A stretch of 31,641 nucleotides of DNA from CAYSZB01 sp964435475. GTDB taxonomy: Bacteria; Chloroflexota; Anaerolineae; Anaerolineales; Anaerolineaceae. The stretch is taken from contig CAYSZB010000024.1 in the NCBI GenBank assembly GCA_964435475.1, positions 1 to 31,641 of the forward strand, given 5' to 3'. How positions within the stretch are numbered: position 1 is the first letter of the stretch; the number at the start of each line of letters is the position of its first letter. The notes beneath the pieces are model-generated. The model was not told the DNA's origin. It ran no database searches and saw only the letters and a program-made list of their open reading frames with translations. This document shows positions 1 through 7,728 of the stretch, piece after piece. A program made the position numbers and the translations under genes.

Positions 1-113
1 AAATTAGATCAATATTTTCCGAACCGCAAGTTAACTGCCGGCCAAAGCTTGGATAGTATGAAATTATCATATAAAGAATCCACTGGATTTCTTGACAAAT
101 TTCCGGAAAATGC
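1..113. other. Upstream non-coding or unassigned stretch
   Basis: No gene is supported here. Forward frame 1 stays open from the window edge to a TAA at 139-141 (46 codons), but the residues match nothing I recognise and the frame runs through the mraZ promoter. It may be chance or the tail of a gene starting outside the window. Confidence 0.3.
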
Positions 114-142
114 TTGCATATCTCAATTAAATGGCATATAAT
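114..142 (+). promoter_or_regulatory. Sigma70-type promoter of the dcw cluster
   Basis: A perfect TATAAT lies at 137-142 with TTGCAT 17 bases upstream at 114-119. The -35 keeps only the TTG of the consensus, so strength depends on the -10. The start of transcription would fall near 149, leaving a leader of about 88 bases before mraZ. No later gap in the cluster is large enough for an obvious second promoter, so this probably drives much of the run to ftsZ. Confidence 0.7.
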
Positions 143-151
143 AGCAACAAA

Positions 152-176
152 TGGATAAAAGTGGGTTAAAGTGGAA
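152..176 (+). promoter_or_regulatory. Three MraZ-box repeats (autoregulatory operator)
   Basis: Three pentamers, TGGAT (152-156), TGGGT (162-166) and TGGAA (172-176), stand exactly 10 bases apart, each separated by a 5-base A-rich spacer. In characterised bacteria MraZ binds direct repeats of TGGGN spaced by 5 bases upstream of its own gene. These lie between the predicted transcription start and mraZ, where bound MraZ could repress. Function is inferred from pattern and place. Confidence 0.75.
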
Positions 177-186
177 AGCCCACCCG

Positions 187-211
187 GAAACGTCGTGAAA
201 TTCGGCGTTTC
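187..211 (+). other. Leader hairpin before the mraZ ribosome site
   Basis: Positions 187-195 pair with 203-211 (9 pairs, one a G-U) around a 7-base loop. The hairpin ends nine bases before the AAGGAGAGG ribosome site. It has no T-run after it, so it is not a standard terminator. It may be an incidental fold or a 5' stabilising or translation-control element. Confidence 0.4.
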
Positions 212-236
212 GTGTTTATAAGGAGAGGTAGAACGG

Positions 237-674
237 ATGTTCTTAGGACAATTTGAACACAACATTGATGCCAAATGTCGGTTGACCATTCCTTCTCGTT
301 TTCGTGAGCAGGTGCCTGAGGGTATATATCTCATGAAAGGTTTTGACGGCAACCTGACCGCGTACTCCAAGCAAAGCTTTGAACGCATCGCTGATTCCAT
401 TAGTGAGAAAAGTATAACCGATCCTGACAATCGAATGATCAGGCGATTTCTTTTTTCGAGTGCTGCATGGCTTGAATTTGATAACCTCGGCCGGATCTTG
501 ATACCTGCTTACCTCAAGGATTATGCCAGGCTTGAGACCTCCGTCATGATAAATGGAGCCAGTGATAATTTCGAGATCTGGTCGATCGAAAAATGGAATG
601 AGGTTCAATCAGAGCTAAGCGACCCTGAAAAGAACAGACGCTGGTGGGCAGCGATGGACATCTCGACCAAATGA
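237..674 (+). CDS. mraZ: Transcriptional regulator MraZ
   Basis: The 145-residue length is normal for MraZ, a ring-forming DNA-binding protein that regulates the dcw operon. Two AbrB-like halves are visible, each with the family's D-x-x-x-R signature: D11 to R15 in the first and D82 to R86 in the second, each followed by an L-x-I-P strand. The start is fixed by a strong AAGGAGAGG site at 220-228 and by the N-terminus MFLGQFEHN, typical of the family. It is the first gene of the cluster, and its stop overlaps the rsmH start by 4 bases. Three candidate MraZ boxes at 152-176 suggest autoregulation. Confidence 0.97.
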   Translation: MFLGQFEHNIDAKCRLTIPSRFREQVPEGIYLMKGFDGNLTAYSKQSFERIADSISEKSITDPDNRMIRRFLFSSAAWLEFDNLGRILIPAYLKDYARLETSVMINGASDNFEIWSIEKWNEVQSELSDPEKNRRWWAAMDISTK

Positions 675-1621
675 ACAAGGATTTTCTTGGTGATGACCTG
701 ACTAGTCCTCACCAACCTGTACTTTACAATGAGATTCTGACCGCCCTTGTGCCGGAAAGCGGTAGAAAATACCTGGACTGTACCCTGGGTGCTGGTGGTC
801 ATGCATTCGGGATACTGGAAAGGTCCTCCCCTTTTGGACAACTCTTGGGATTGGACCTTGATCCAGAGGCGATAAAGATAGCCCAATCCAGGTTATGTAC
901 CTTTTCAGACCGGGTGCACATAAGAAATGTTTCTTACCTGGATGCAAAAGATGTTCTTCGTGACATTGGATGGGATAAAGTTGATGGAGTGGTGATGGAC
1001 CTTGGAGTTTCGTCGATGCAGATCGATAATGCGGAGAGAGGTTTTTCCTTTCAGAAGGATGGAGCATTGGATATGCGCTTCCATCCCGATATGGGAATTT
1101 CTGCCGCCGATCTGGTCAATAACACCGACGAGCAGGAACTGGCCAACATCCTTTGGCATTATGGCGAAGAAAAGCTTAGCCGTCGGATTGCTTCAGCAAT
1201 AGTCAAGAACCGTCCGGTTACCCGCACAGTTCAACTGGCTGACATCATCCGCCAGGTTGTGAGAAAGCATTACACCAGGATCGACCCGGCAACACGGTCG
1301 TTTCAAGCGCTCAGGATTGCGGTTAACAAGGAACTGGTTGTCTTGGAAAATGCACTGCCAGAACTGGCATCCTTGCTGAATCCGGGAGGAAGGATGGCGA
1401 TTATTTCATTCCATTCACTGGAAGACAGGATCGTCAAATTGTTCTTTAAGAAAGAAAGTACAAACTGCATCTGCCCACCAGAGCAGCCTGTTTGTAATTG
1501 TGCCCACCAGGCTAGTATAAGGGTGATCACCCATCACCCGATCCAGGCAGGCGATTTGGAAATTGAAGCAAATGGCAGATCACGCAGTGCAAAACTTCGT
1601 ATTGCCGAAAGAATACTGTAA
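671..1621 (+). CDS. rsmH: 16S rRNA (cytosine-1402-N4) methyltransferase RsmH
   Basis: RsmH (MraW) methylates C1402 in the ribosomal P site using S-adenosylmethionine. The 316-residue protein shows the SAM-binding motif LDCTLGAGGHA (35-45), an acidic LDLDP strand (61-65), DGVVMDLGVSSMQID (105-119), the FSFQKDGALDMRF block (125-137) and ISFHSLEDRIVK near the C-terminus. A small cysteine cluster follows (CICPPEQPVCNC). I chose ATG 671, which overlaps the mraZ stop as ATGA. An in-frame GTG at 644 would add nine residues, and neither start has a clear ribosome site. Coupling to mraZ is likely. Confidence 0.96.
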   Translation: MNKDFLGDDLTSPHQPVLYNEILTALVPESGRKYLDCTLGAGGHAFGILERSSPFGQLLGLDLDPEAIKIAQSRLCTFSDRVHIRNVSYLDAKDVLRDIGWDKVDGVVMDLGVSSMQIDNAERGFSFQKDGALDMRFHPDMGISAADLVNNTDEQELANILWHYGEEKLSRRIASAIVKNRPVTRTVQLADIIRQVVRKHYTRIDPATRSFQALRIAVNKELVVLENALPELASLLNPGGRMAIISFHSLEDRIVKLFFKKESTNCICPPEQPVCNCAHQASIRVITHHPIQAGDLEIEANGRSRSAKLRIAERIL

Positions 1622-1643
1622 GTCACGAGACAAAAAAGAAAAA

Positions 1644-2135
1644 ATGAAAAAACCAAAGCAATTATTACAGGCTTATCGACAGGCTCCATGGCGGGTCCAG
1701 CTGCAATGGCTTGGTTTCTTCCTTCTGGGCGTCGTTTTGGTTGCTGCTGTTGCGGGAGTTTATTTGAATTTAAGTGCCCGGGCATCTTCTGCAGGTAGGG
1801 CGATCCAATCCCTTGAAAACAAGGTGGATGCATATCAACGTGAGATCAATGACCTGTCAACCAGGTTAGCGTACATATCCTCGTCTGAACAAATGTATTT
1901 GCGCCTCAAGGACACCGACTTGGCACTGCTGGATCCAAAACAGGCAATCTACATCGAAGTACCTGGATTTATTTCAAGTCCCGATATCGTTCTTGCACCT
2001 CCTGCCGAAGTGGCATCCGTACAAACTCCGGTCATCAAGTCCCAATATACCAATTCGTTGTGGGATTGGTTTGTAGAAAACATTTGGTTCGCCAATGAAA
2101 AACCTTCAGTTGACCTTACCGAGGTAGAAGAATGA
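1644..2135 (+). CDS. ftsL: FtsL-like bitopic division protein
   Basis: The 163-residue protein has a short basic cytoplasmic tail (1-20), one membrane segment (about 22-42) and then a heptad-like region (about 45-85) suited to a coiled coil, ending in a low-complexity tail. This is the layout of FtsL/DivIC, which joins FtsB and FtsQ and activates FtsWI at the septum. FtsL sequences are poorly conserved, so the name rests on topology and on the slot between rsmH and ftsI. ATG 1644 follows a purine-rich stretch 22 bases after rsmH. An in-frame start at 1563 would lie inside rsmH and is unlikely. The stop overlaps ftsI by 4 bases. Confidence 0.75.
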   Translation: MKKPKQLLQAYRQAPWRVQLQWLGFFLLGVVLVAAVAGVYLNLSARASSAGRAIQSLENKVDAYQREINDLSTRLAYISSSEQMYLRLKDTDLALLDPKQAIYIEVPGFISSPDIVLAPPAEVASVQTPVIKSQYTNSLWDWFVENIWFANEKPSVDLTEVEE

Positions 2136-3904
2136 AACCAGCAAATTGGTCTCGCTATCTGATCATTTCAGGGATTTGTCTCCTAGTTATTGTGGGTATC
2201 ATCGTACAGATGGTCCGCATCCAGAACTTACCAGGATCCGAGATCATCCTGGCGCAAAGCGAAAGTTTATCAGGCACTACCCAGGTTATTTACCCGGATC
2301 GCGGAAAGATCTACGACCGTTGGGGCCACCTCCTGGCTGGCGATGAGACAACTTATGAGATCGGGATTGACCTTAACCAGGTTTCAGACCCTGAGACAAT
2401 AGCCACCGTATGCGCTTCGGTCTTGGGGCTTGATTACTCAACCGTACTTGGATATGCCAGGACCAAGGCTGGCGATAATGGTCAATACTACATCGTTTTG
2501 GATAATTTTGTTGACTCTGAAAAGGTTGAGCAGCTCAGTATCTTACAGACTCAATACGCTGAAATGCCGGTAAAGAGACACGTCGTCAATCCCAGTTTAT
2601 CCGGTCTGATGTGGTCGCCTTACACCAAGCGTAGTTACCCGGAAGGAAGCCTTGCCTCCAATGTCATCGGTTTCTATGGCTTCCTGGATAGGATCGATGG
2701 AAGAGGCTTTTTTGGGGTTGAAGAAACCTACAATGATCTCCTGGCAGGCACCCCACAGACAGTCTACATTGCTTACGACCCCCAGAGGGTAAAGGCAAAT
2801 ATGGATCTGCCGGAAGGTGCCAGCCTTGTATTGACCATCGATCGTGAGATTCAGTCCATGGCTGAAAACACGCTTGAGGATGCCATAGATTGGTCAGGTG
2901 CGGAGGCTGGAACGATTTTGGTCTACAACCCGGAGGATGGTTCCCTCCTGGCCATGGCAACCACACCCCGCCTGGACCCCAATGAATACTGGAATTATGG
3001 TGAGGTGTTTCCCAACCCGACACCATTTAATCGCGCGATCAGCAAGTCTTATGAACCCGGCTCTGTTTTTAAAGTGATCACCCTGGCAGCCGCATTGGAT
3101 GCGGGTGCCGTCACCCCGGAAACCACTTTTTACGATCCAGGTTATATTGAAGTTGGTGGGTATTACATCAATAACTGGGATGGAAGTGCCTGGGGCACCC
3201 AGGATATGACTGGCTGTATGCAGCACTCTTTGAATGTCTGCCTTTCCTGGATCGCCCAACAATTGGGAGCTGATCAATTTTATGAGTACGTCAGGGCTTT
3301 TGGTTTCGATCGCAACACCGGGATCGATCTTTCAGGTGAGATCCATTGGCCGATCCGCGTTCCAGGCGATGAACAGTGGTATGAAGTTGACCTTGCAACA
3401 AATTCATTCGGGCAGGGAATTGCCGTTACCCCCCTGCAAATGGTTATGGCAGTTGGAGCCCTGGCAAATGAAGGGAAGATGATGCTGCCTCATGTTGTGA
3501 AGAGCATGGTTATAGATGGACATCAATACGAAATAAATCCCGTTGTTGTTGGCACACCCATCAAAGCAGAGACGGCTTCAACAATCACCGAACTGCTCGC
3601 CAATTCACTGGAAAACGAATCTTCCAACGCACTCGTCGAAGGCTACCGGGTTGCAGGAAAAACCGGGACTGCTGAAATTCCTACTCAATATGGGTACTCC
3701 AGCAGCCAAACCCACACATCTTTTGTGGGTTGGGGTCCGGTAGATGACCCGAAGTTCCTTGTTTATGTATGGCTTGAAAAGCCAGAGATCTCCATCTGGG
3801 GCTCTGAAGTTGCAGCACCTGTATTCCAGGATGTTGTTGAAAAACTGGTGGTCCTGCTTGGTTTGCCACCAGATTCGGTCAGACGGGAATTGGTCGCAGA
3901 ATAG
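2132..3904 (+). CDS. ftsI: Septal peptidoglycan transpeptidase FtsI (class B PBP)
   Basis: FtsI crosslinks septal peptidoglycan outside the membrane, partnered by FtsW. The 590-residue protein has one N-terminal membrane segment (about 9-29), a PBP dimerisation domain beginning at the PDRGKIYDR motif (55-63) and a C-terminal transpeptidase domain. All three active-site motifs are present: S311-V-F-K314, S366-L-N368 and K510-T-G512. I see no PASTA domains, so it resembles FtsI of Gram-negative type more than PBP2x. The start overlaps the ftsL-like stop as ATGA. murF rather than murE follows 13 bases later. Confidence 0.95.
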   Translation: MKPANWSRYLIISGICLLVIVGIIVQMVRIQNLPGSEIILAQSESLSGTTQVIYPDRGKIYDRWGHLLAGDETTYEIGIDLNQVSDPETIATVCASVLGLDYSTVLGYARTKAGDNGQYYIVLDNFVDSEKVEQLSILQTQYAEMPVKRHVVNPSLSGLMWSPYTKRSYPEGSLASNVIGFYGFLDRIDGRGFFGVEETYNDLLAGTPQTVYIAYDPQRVKANMDLPEGASLVLTIDREIQSMAENTLEDAIDWSGAEAGTILVYNPEDGSLLAMATTPRLDPNEYWNYGEVFPNPTPFNRAISKSYEPGSVFKVITLAAALDAGAVTPETTFYDPGYIEVGGYYINNWDGSAWGTQDMTGCMQHSLNVCLSWIAQQLGADQFYEYVRAFGFDRNTGIDLSGEIHWPIRVPGDEQWYEVDLATNSFGQGIAVTPLQMVMAVGALANEGKMMLPHVVKSMVIDGHQYEINPVVVGTPIKAETASTITELLANSLENESSNALVEGYRVAGKTGTAEIPTQYGYSSSQTHTSFVGWGPVDDPKFLVYVWLEKPEISIWGSEVAAPVFQDVVEKLVVLLGLPPDSVRRELVAE

Positions 3905-3917
3905 GCATGAATTAACT

Positions 3918-5336
3918 ATGGAGATCAGGCATTTAATTGAAGCACTGACAGGAGAACAACTGAGAAACGGGTCACTTCCGGTTTCTGAGTTTGTGATTGA
4001 TTCCCGCGAAGCTTCAGCCAGCTCACTTTTCATTGCCTTACCTGGCGAACATGTCAATGGGCACCAGTTTGTGGATGCTGCCTTTGCCAAAGGTGCAGAA
4101 TTTGCCTTGATCGATCAACCTGGGTGTACCAGCCATCCGGTAGTTGACTTACGCAAAGGATCATTCAACCCCACCCTGGCGCTGCCTCCCGCGCCGTTTG
4201 CTTTGCTGGTCGATAACACCCTTTTAGCACTGCAAAAGAGTGCTGGTTGGTGGCGAGACCAGTTCTCCCTGAGAGTCATCGGCATAACAGGAAGCGTTGG
4301 CAAATCTTCAACCAAAGAGTTGATGGCTTCGGTTTTATCCAGGCGCTTCATAACTTTAAAAAGTGCCGGCAACATGAATAATGAAATTGGGCTTCCCCTG
4401 TCAATTCTTAAGTTGAATGAAACTCACGAAGTTGCTGTCCTGGAAATGGGGTTTTACCTGCCAGGTGAGATCAAATTACTGTGCGATATCGGCAAACCCC
4501 AGGTTGGAGTGGTCACAAACATCGGAACTGTTCACGCAGAACGCGCAGGTTCCCAGGAAGCAATCGTCAGGGGAAAATCAGAATTGATCAGTGCCTTACC
4601 TCCCGCACCTGAAGGGATTGCTGTTCTCAATTACGACGATCCATGGGTCAAAGATATGGCTTCACTGACCAAAGCCAGGGTTTTCTACTATGGCTTAACT
4701 CCAGAATCTGATCTCTATGCTGATGAGATCGTTAGTTTGGGTCTGGAGGGTATTCATTGCCAGTTACATTACAAAGGTGAAAAATTATTCGTCAAAGCCC
4801 CCCTGATCGGCAGGCATTCAGTATACACGCTCTTAAGAGCGGTGTCTGTCGCGCTATGTGAAGGCATGTCCTGGGAGTGGATCATTTTTGCCCTGCAATC
4901 AAGCAAGGTGCAACTGCGTTTAACCACCAGCAAGACGACCAGCGGAGCCATGTTAATTGACGACTCTTACAACGCATCTCCCCCATCAACTCTGGCTGCT
5001 CTCAACCTGCTGGACGATCTTGAGGGACACAAGGTTGCTGTGTTGGGCGACATGCTCGAATTGGGCCAATACGAACACCAGGGCCACTGGATGGTTGGCA
5101 TTCGGGCAGCAGAGGTCGCAGACAAGATAATCTTGATCGGAACCAGGTCAAAAATTACTGCAGAAGCAGCTCTGGCCTCAGGCTTTGATCCTTCACACTT
5201 GCATTGGTTTGAAAATGTGGACGAAGCCACCCTTCACCTGTCACAAACGCTAAAAAAAGGCGATGTTATCCTCATAAAAGGCTCACATAGCATGCAAATG
5301 GAAACAATTGTTTCGGCATTGGAGGAACAGGACTGA
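3918..5336 (+). CDS. murF: UDP-MurNAc-tripeptide--D-Ala-D-Ala ligase MurF
   Basis: MurF adds D-Ala-D-Ala to UDP-MurNAc-tripeptide in the cytoplasm with ATP. Of 472 residues, the N-terminal uridine-binding domain covers about 1-110. The ATP loop GITGSVGKSSTKE starts at residue 122, the central motif NIGTVHAER follows, and the C-terminal Mur-ligase domain includes DDSYNASPPS and LGDMLELG, which are MurF-like. ATG 3918 gives the usual N-terminus, whereas in-frame codons further upstream overlap ftsI. The ribosome site is weak. The stop overlaps the mraY start by one base (TGATG), suggesting coupled translation. Confidence 0.95.
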   Translation: MEIRHLIEALTGEQLRNGSLPVSEFVIDSREASASSLFIALPGEHVNGHQFVDAAFAKGAEFALIDQPGCTSHPVVDLRKGSFNPTLALPPAPFALLVDNTLLALQKSAGWWRDQFSLRVIGITGSVGKSSTKELMASVLSRRFITLKSAGNMNNEIGLPLSILKLNETHEVAVLEMGFYLPGEIKLLCDIGKPQVGVVTNIGTVHAERAGSQEAIVRGKSELISALPPAPEGIAVLNYDDPWVKDMASLTKARVFYYGLTPESDLYADEIVSLGLEGIHCQLHYKGEKLFVKAPLIGRHSVYTLLRAVSVALCEGMSWEWIIFALQSSKVQLRLTTSKTTSGAMLIDDSYNASPPSTLAALNLLDDLEGHKVAVLGDMLELGQYEHQGHWMVGIRAAEVADKIILIGTRSKITAEAALASGFDPSHLHWFENVDEATLHLSQTLKKGDVILIKGSHSMQMETIVSALEEQD

Positions 5337-6331
5337 TGACGGGTAATGCAATTGTTTTTGCGATCGCTGGTCTGAGTTTTCTGCTCACCTTCATCTGGGG
5401 CGACCCCTTGATCAGGTTGCTTCAAAAATGGCGACTTGGAAAGATCATTCGGATCGATGGACCCCAATCGCACATGAGTAAAATGGGCACCCCTACCATG
5501 GGTGGTTTCATGTTTATCATTCCCGTTACATTGCTGACTGCCCTCTTGAATGCAGTCTCGCTGCTTGGCTATGATGGGATTGGACGATCTATTGCCCTTC
5601 CTGTGCTGACCATGTGGGCTTTCGCAGTGCTTGGCGCAGTGGATGACTGGGAAGGGATCAAGGGCAACCGCAAAGGATTGGGTATGCGCGGCTGGACAAA
5701 ATTCCTGATCCAGGTCGTGATTGCTGGTGTGATCGCCTATGCATTGCAATACCTGCTCAAAGTACCCCAGCTTTACTTCCCCACTTTTCAAGGAAGCATT
5801 GAATTGGGTTATCTTTACATCCCGGTTGCCATAGTGGTCATTGTCGGGCTGGCGAACGCCGTCAACATCACCGATGGCTTGGACGGTTTGGCCGGATTGA
5901 TTTCAGCCACTGCCTTTGTTGCCTATGGCATCATCGCCCTGGTGCAAGGACAAACCTACCTTGCCCGCTTCTGTTTTTCTTTATTCGGCGCTATCTTTGG
6001 ATTTCTCTGGTTCAATGTTCACCCAGCCAGGCTTTTTATGGGTGACACCGGTTCCCAGGCATTGGGCGCAACCCTTGCCGTGGTTACTTTAATGACTGGC
6101 CACTGGATTTTGATCCCGGTTTTTGCATTTATTCCGATGAGTGAGATGCTCAGTGTGATCTTGCAAGTCTCGTACTTCAAACTTACCAAAGGCAAAAGAT
6201 TGATCAAAATGTCCCCCATTCATCACCATTTTGAATTGATTGGTTGGAGTCAGACTCAGGTTGTCCAGCGTTTTTGGTTGGTCGGATTGCTATTTACCAT
6301 GCTTGGTTTTGCGTTTATTTTTGTAGAGTAA
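5336..6331 (+). CDS. mraY: Phospho-MurNAc-pentapeptide transferase MraY
   Basis: MraY transfers phospho-MurNAc-pentapeptide from UDP to undecaprenyl phosphate, making lipid I at the inner face of the membrane. The 331-residue protein is rich in membrane segments and shows GTPTMGG (51-57), the catalytic aspartate pair D103-D104, NAVNITDGLDGLAGL (174-188), MGDTGS (235-240) and the triple histidine H296-H298 followed by FELIGW. These are the family's substrate and magnesium-binding loops. It sits between murF and murD with a one-base overlap and a two-base gap. Confidence 0.97.
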   Translation: MTGNAIVFAIAGLSFLLTFIWGDPLIRLLQKWRLGKIIRIDGPQSHMSKMGTPTMGGFMFIIPVTLLTALLNAVSLLGYDGIGRSIALPVLTMWAFAVLGAVDDWEGIKGNRKGLGMRGWTKFLIQVVIAGVIAYALQYLLKVPQLYFPTFQGSIELGYLYIPVAIVVIVGLANAVNITDGLDGLAGLISATAFVAYGIIALVQGQTYLARFCFSLFGAIFGFLWFNVHPARLFMGDTGSQALGATLAVVTLMTGHWILIPVFAFIPMSEMLSVILQVSYFKLTKGKRLIKMSPIHHHFELIGWSQTQVVQRFWLVGLLFTMLGFAFIFVE

Positions 6332-6333
6332 CA

Positions 6334-7728
6334 GTGGAAAATAATTATTCAGGCAAAAGGATATTGGTCATAGGAGCAGCCCGCCAGGGACTGGCAATGG
6401 CACGTTACATGTGCAGAGTTGGTGCAATTGTGACCCTGACCGACAAACGCAATGAAACCCAACTCTCAGTTGAGATAGAAGAAATGAAGAGATTTGGGGT
6501 CACGTGGTCACTGGGTGGGCACCCCATTGAACTGCTGAACGATGTGGATATTGTTTCCATTTCTGGAGGCGTCCCGTTGACCCTGCCGATCATTCTCGAA
6601 GCCCAAAAACGCGGATTGCCATTGATCAACGATTCCCAGGTTTTCTTTGATGCCTGCCCATGTAAAACCATAGGCATCACAGGCTCTGCTGGAAAGACCA
6701 CTACGACATCACTCGTTGGCAGCATAGGGAATTATCACACCCAGATCAAGAACTTACCCAGCAGGGTCTGGGTTGGTGGCAACATTGGCAATCCTCTAAT
6801 CGAATTTTTAGATAGTATGCAGCAGGATGATATTGCTGTCGTCGAATTATCCAGTTTTCAACTTGAGATCATGCGAAGATCGCCCAATATAGCAGCGATT
6901 TTAAATATCACACCCAACCACCTGGATCGTCATGGCACAATGCAAGCCTACACCGAGGCAAAAGCCAGGATATTGACTTTCCAGTGCAATTCAGATCTTG
7001 CGGTCCTGAACCGGGACGATGCAGGCTCCTGGGAGTTGGTGGAGCGTATCAATACATCCCTAATCACGTTTGGTATGGCAATACCTCCAAAGCACATAAA
7101 CGGTACATTTATCAAACGTGATCATATTTACCTCCAGATGGAAGGGGACCAGGTCAAGTTATTACCGGTGGATTGGATCCGTCTTCCTGGGCAACATAAT
7201 CTTTACAATGTTCTGGCAGCTTGTGCAATATCAGTTGGCGCTTCTTTTTCACTGCCTGCCATCCAGGAAGCCGTGGATACATTTGAAGGTGTCCCCCACC
7301 GCTTGGAATTGGTACGTGAGTTAAATGGGGTGAAGTGGTACAACGACTCGATCGCCACTGCTCCCGAGAGGACAATGGCAGCCATTAATTCGTTTACCTC
7401 GCCCCTCGTTTTATTGGCAGGTGGCCGGGATAAAAACCTGCCCTGGTCACAATTGGGAGAACTGATCCGCCAGAGGGTCGATCACCTCGTCGGCTTCGGT
7501 GAATGTGCTGACCTGGTTATCAACGCAGTTGGGCAAGTGCCGGCTGGCAGTAAACCTTATTCAATTACGAAATGTAACGGGTTGGAACAGGCCGTGCAAT
7601 CTGCAGCAGCAGTTGCCACACAAGGAGATTGCGTCCTTTTATCACCGGGTGGCACAAGTTTTGATGAATTCAAGGATTTTGAAGAACGTGGAGAAAAATT
7701 TCAAAAATGGGTGAACGAGCTTTCATAA
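6334..7728 (+). CDS. murD: UDP-MurNAc-L-alanine--D-glutamate ligase MurD
   Basis: MurD adds D-glutamate to UDP-MurNAc-L-Ala using ATP in the cytoplasm. From GTG 6334 the protein has 464 residues. It has an N-terminal Rossmann-like domain (ILVIGAARQG from residue 10), the ATP loop GITGSAGKTTT (114-124), NITPNHLDRHG in the central domain, and a C-terminal domain with NDSIATAPE and LLAGGRDKN, the last being a MurD hallmark. I chose GTG 6334, two bases after mraY, because the in-frame ATG at 6244 would overlap mraY by 88 bases and adds unrelated residues. The 3' end overlaps ftsW by 22 bases. Confidence 0.93.
   Translation: MENNYSGKRILVIGAARQGLAMARYMCRVGAIVTLTDKRNETQLSVEIEEMKRFGVTWSLGGHPIELLNDVDIVSISGGVPLTLPIILEAQKRGLPLINDSQVFFDACPCKTIGITGSAGKTTTTSLVGSIGNYHTQIKNLPSRVWVGGNIGNPLIEFLDSMQQDDIAVVELSSFQLEIMRRSPNIAAILNITPNHLDRHGTMQAYTEAKARILTFQCNSDLAVLNRDDAGSWELVERINTSLITFGMAIPPKHINGTFIKRDHIYLQMEGDQVKLLPVDWIRLPGQHNLYNVLAACAISVGASFSLPAIQEAVDTFEGVPHRLELVRELNGVKWYNDSIATAPERTMAAINSFTSPLVLLAGGRDKNLPWSQLGELIRQRVDHLVGFGECADLVINAVGQVPAGSKPYSITKCNGLEQAVQSAAAVATQGDCVLLSPGGTSFDEFKDFEERGEKFQKWVNELS

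Noticed and set aside
92..97. TTGACA as the mraZ -35
   Set aside because: It lies 39 bases before TATAAT and has no acceptable -10 at 16-18 bases. The TTGCAT at 114-119 has the right spacing.
1..138. Open forward frame from the window edge
   Set aside because: Only 46 codons, no recognisable protein, and it overlaps the mraZ promoter. Chance is a sufficient explanation.
644..670. GTG 644 as the rsmH start
   Set aside because: It would overlap mraZ by 31 bases and add residues outside the conserved protein; ATG 671 gives the usual ATGA coupling. It cannot be fully excluded.
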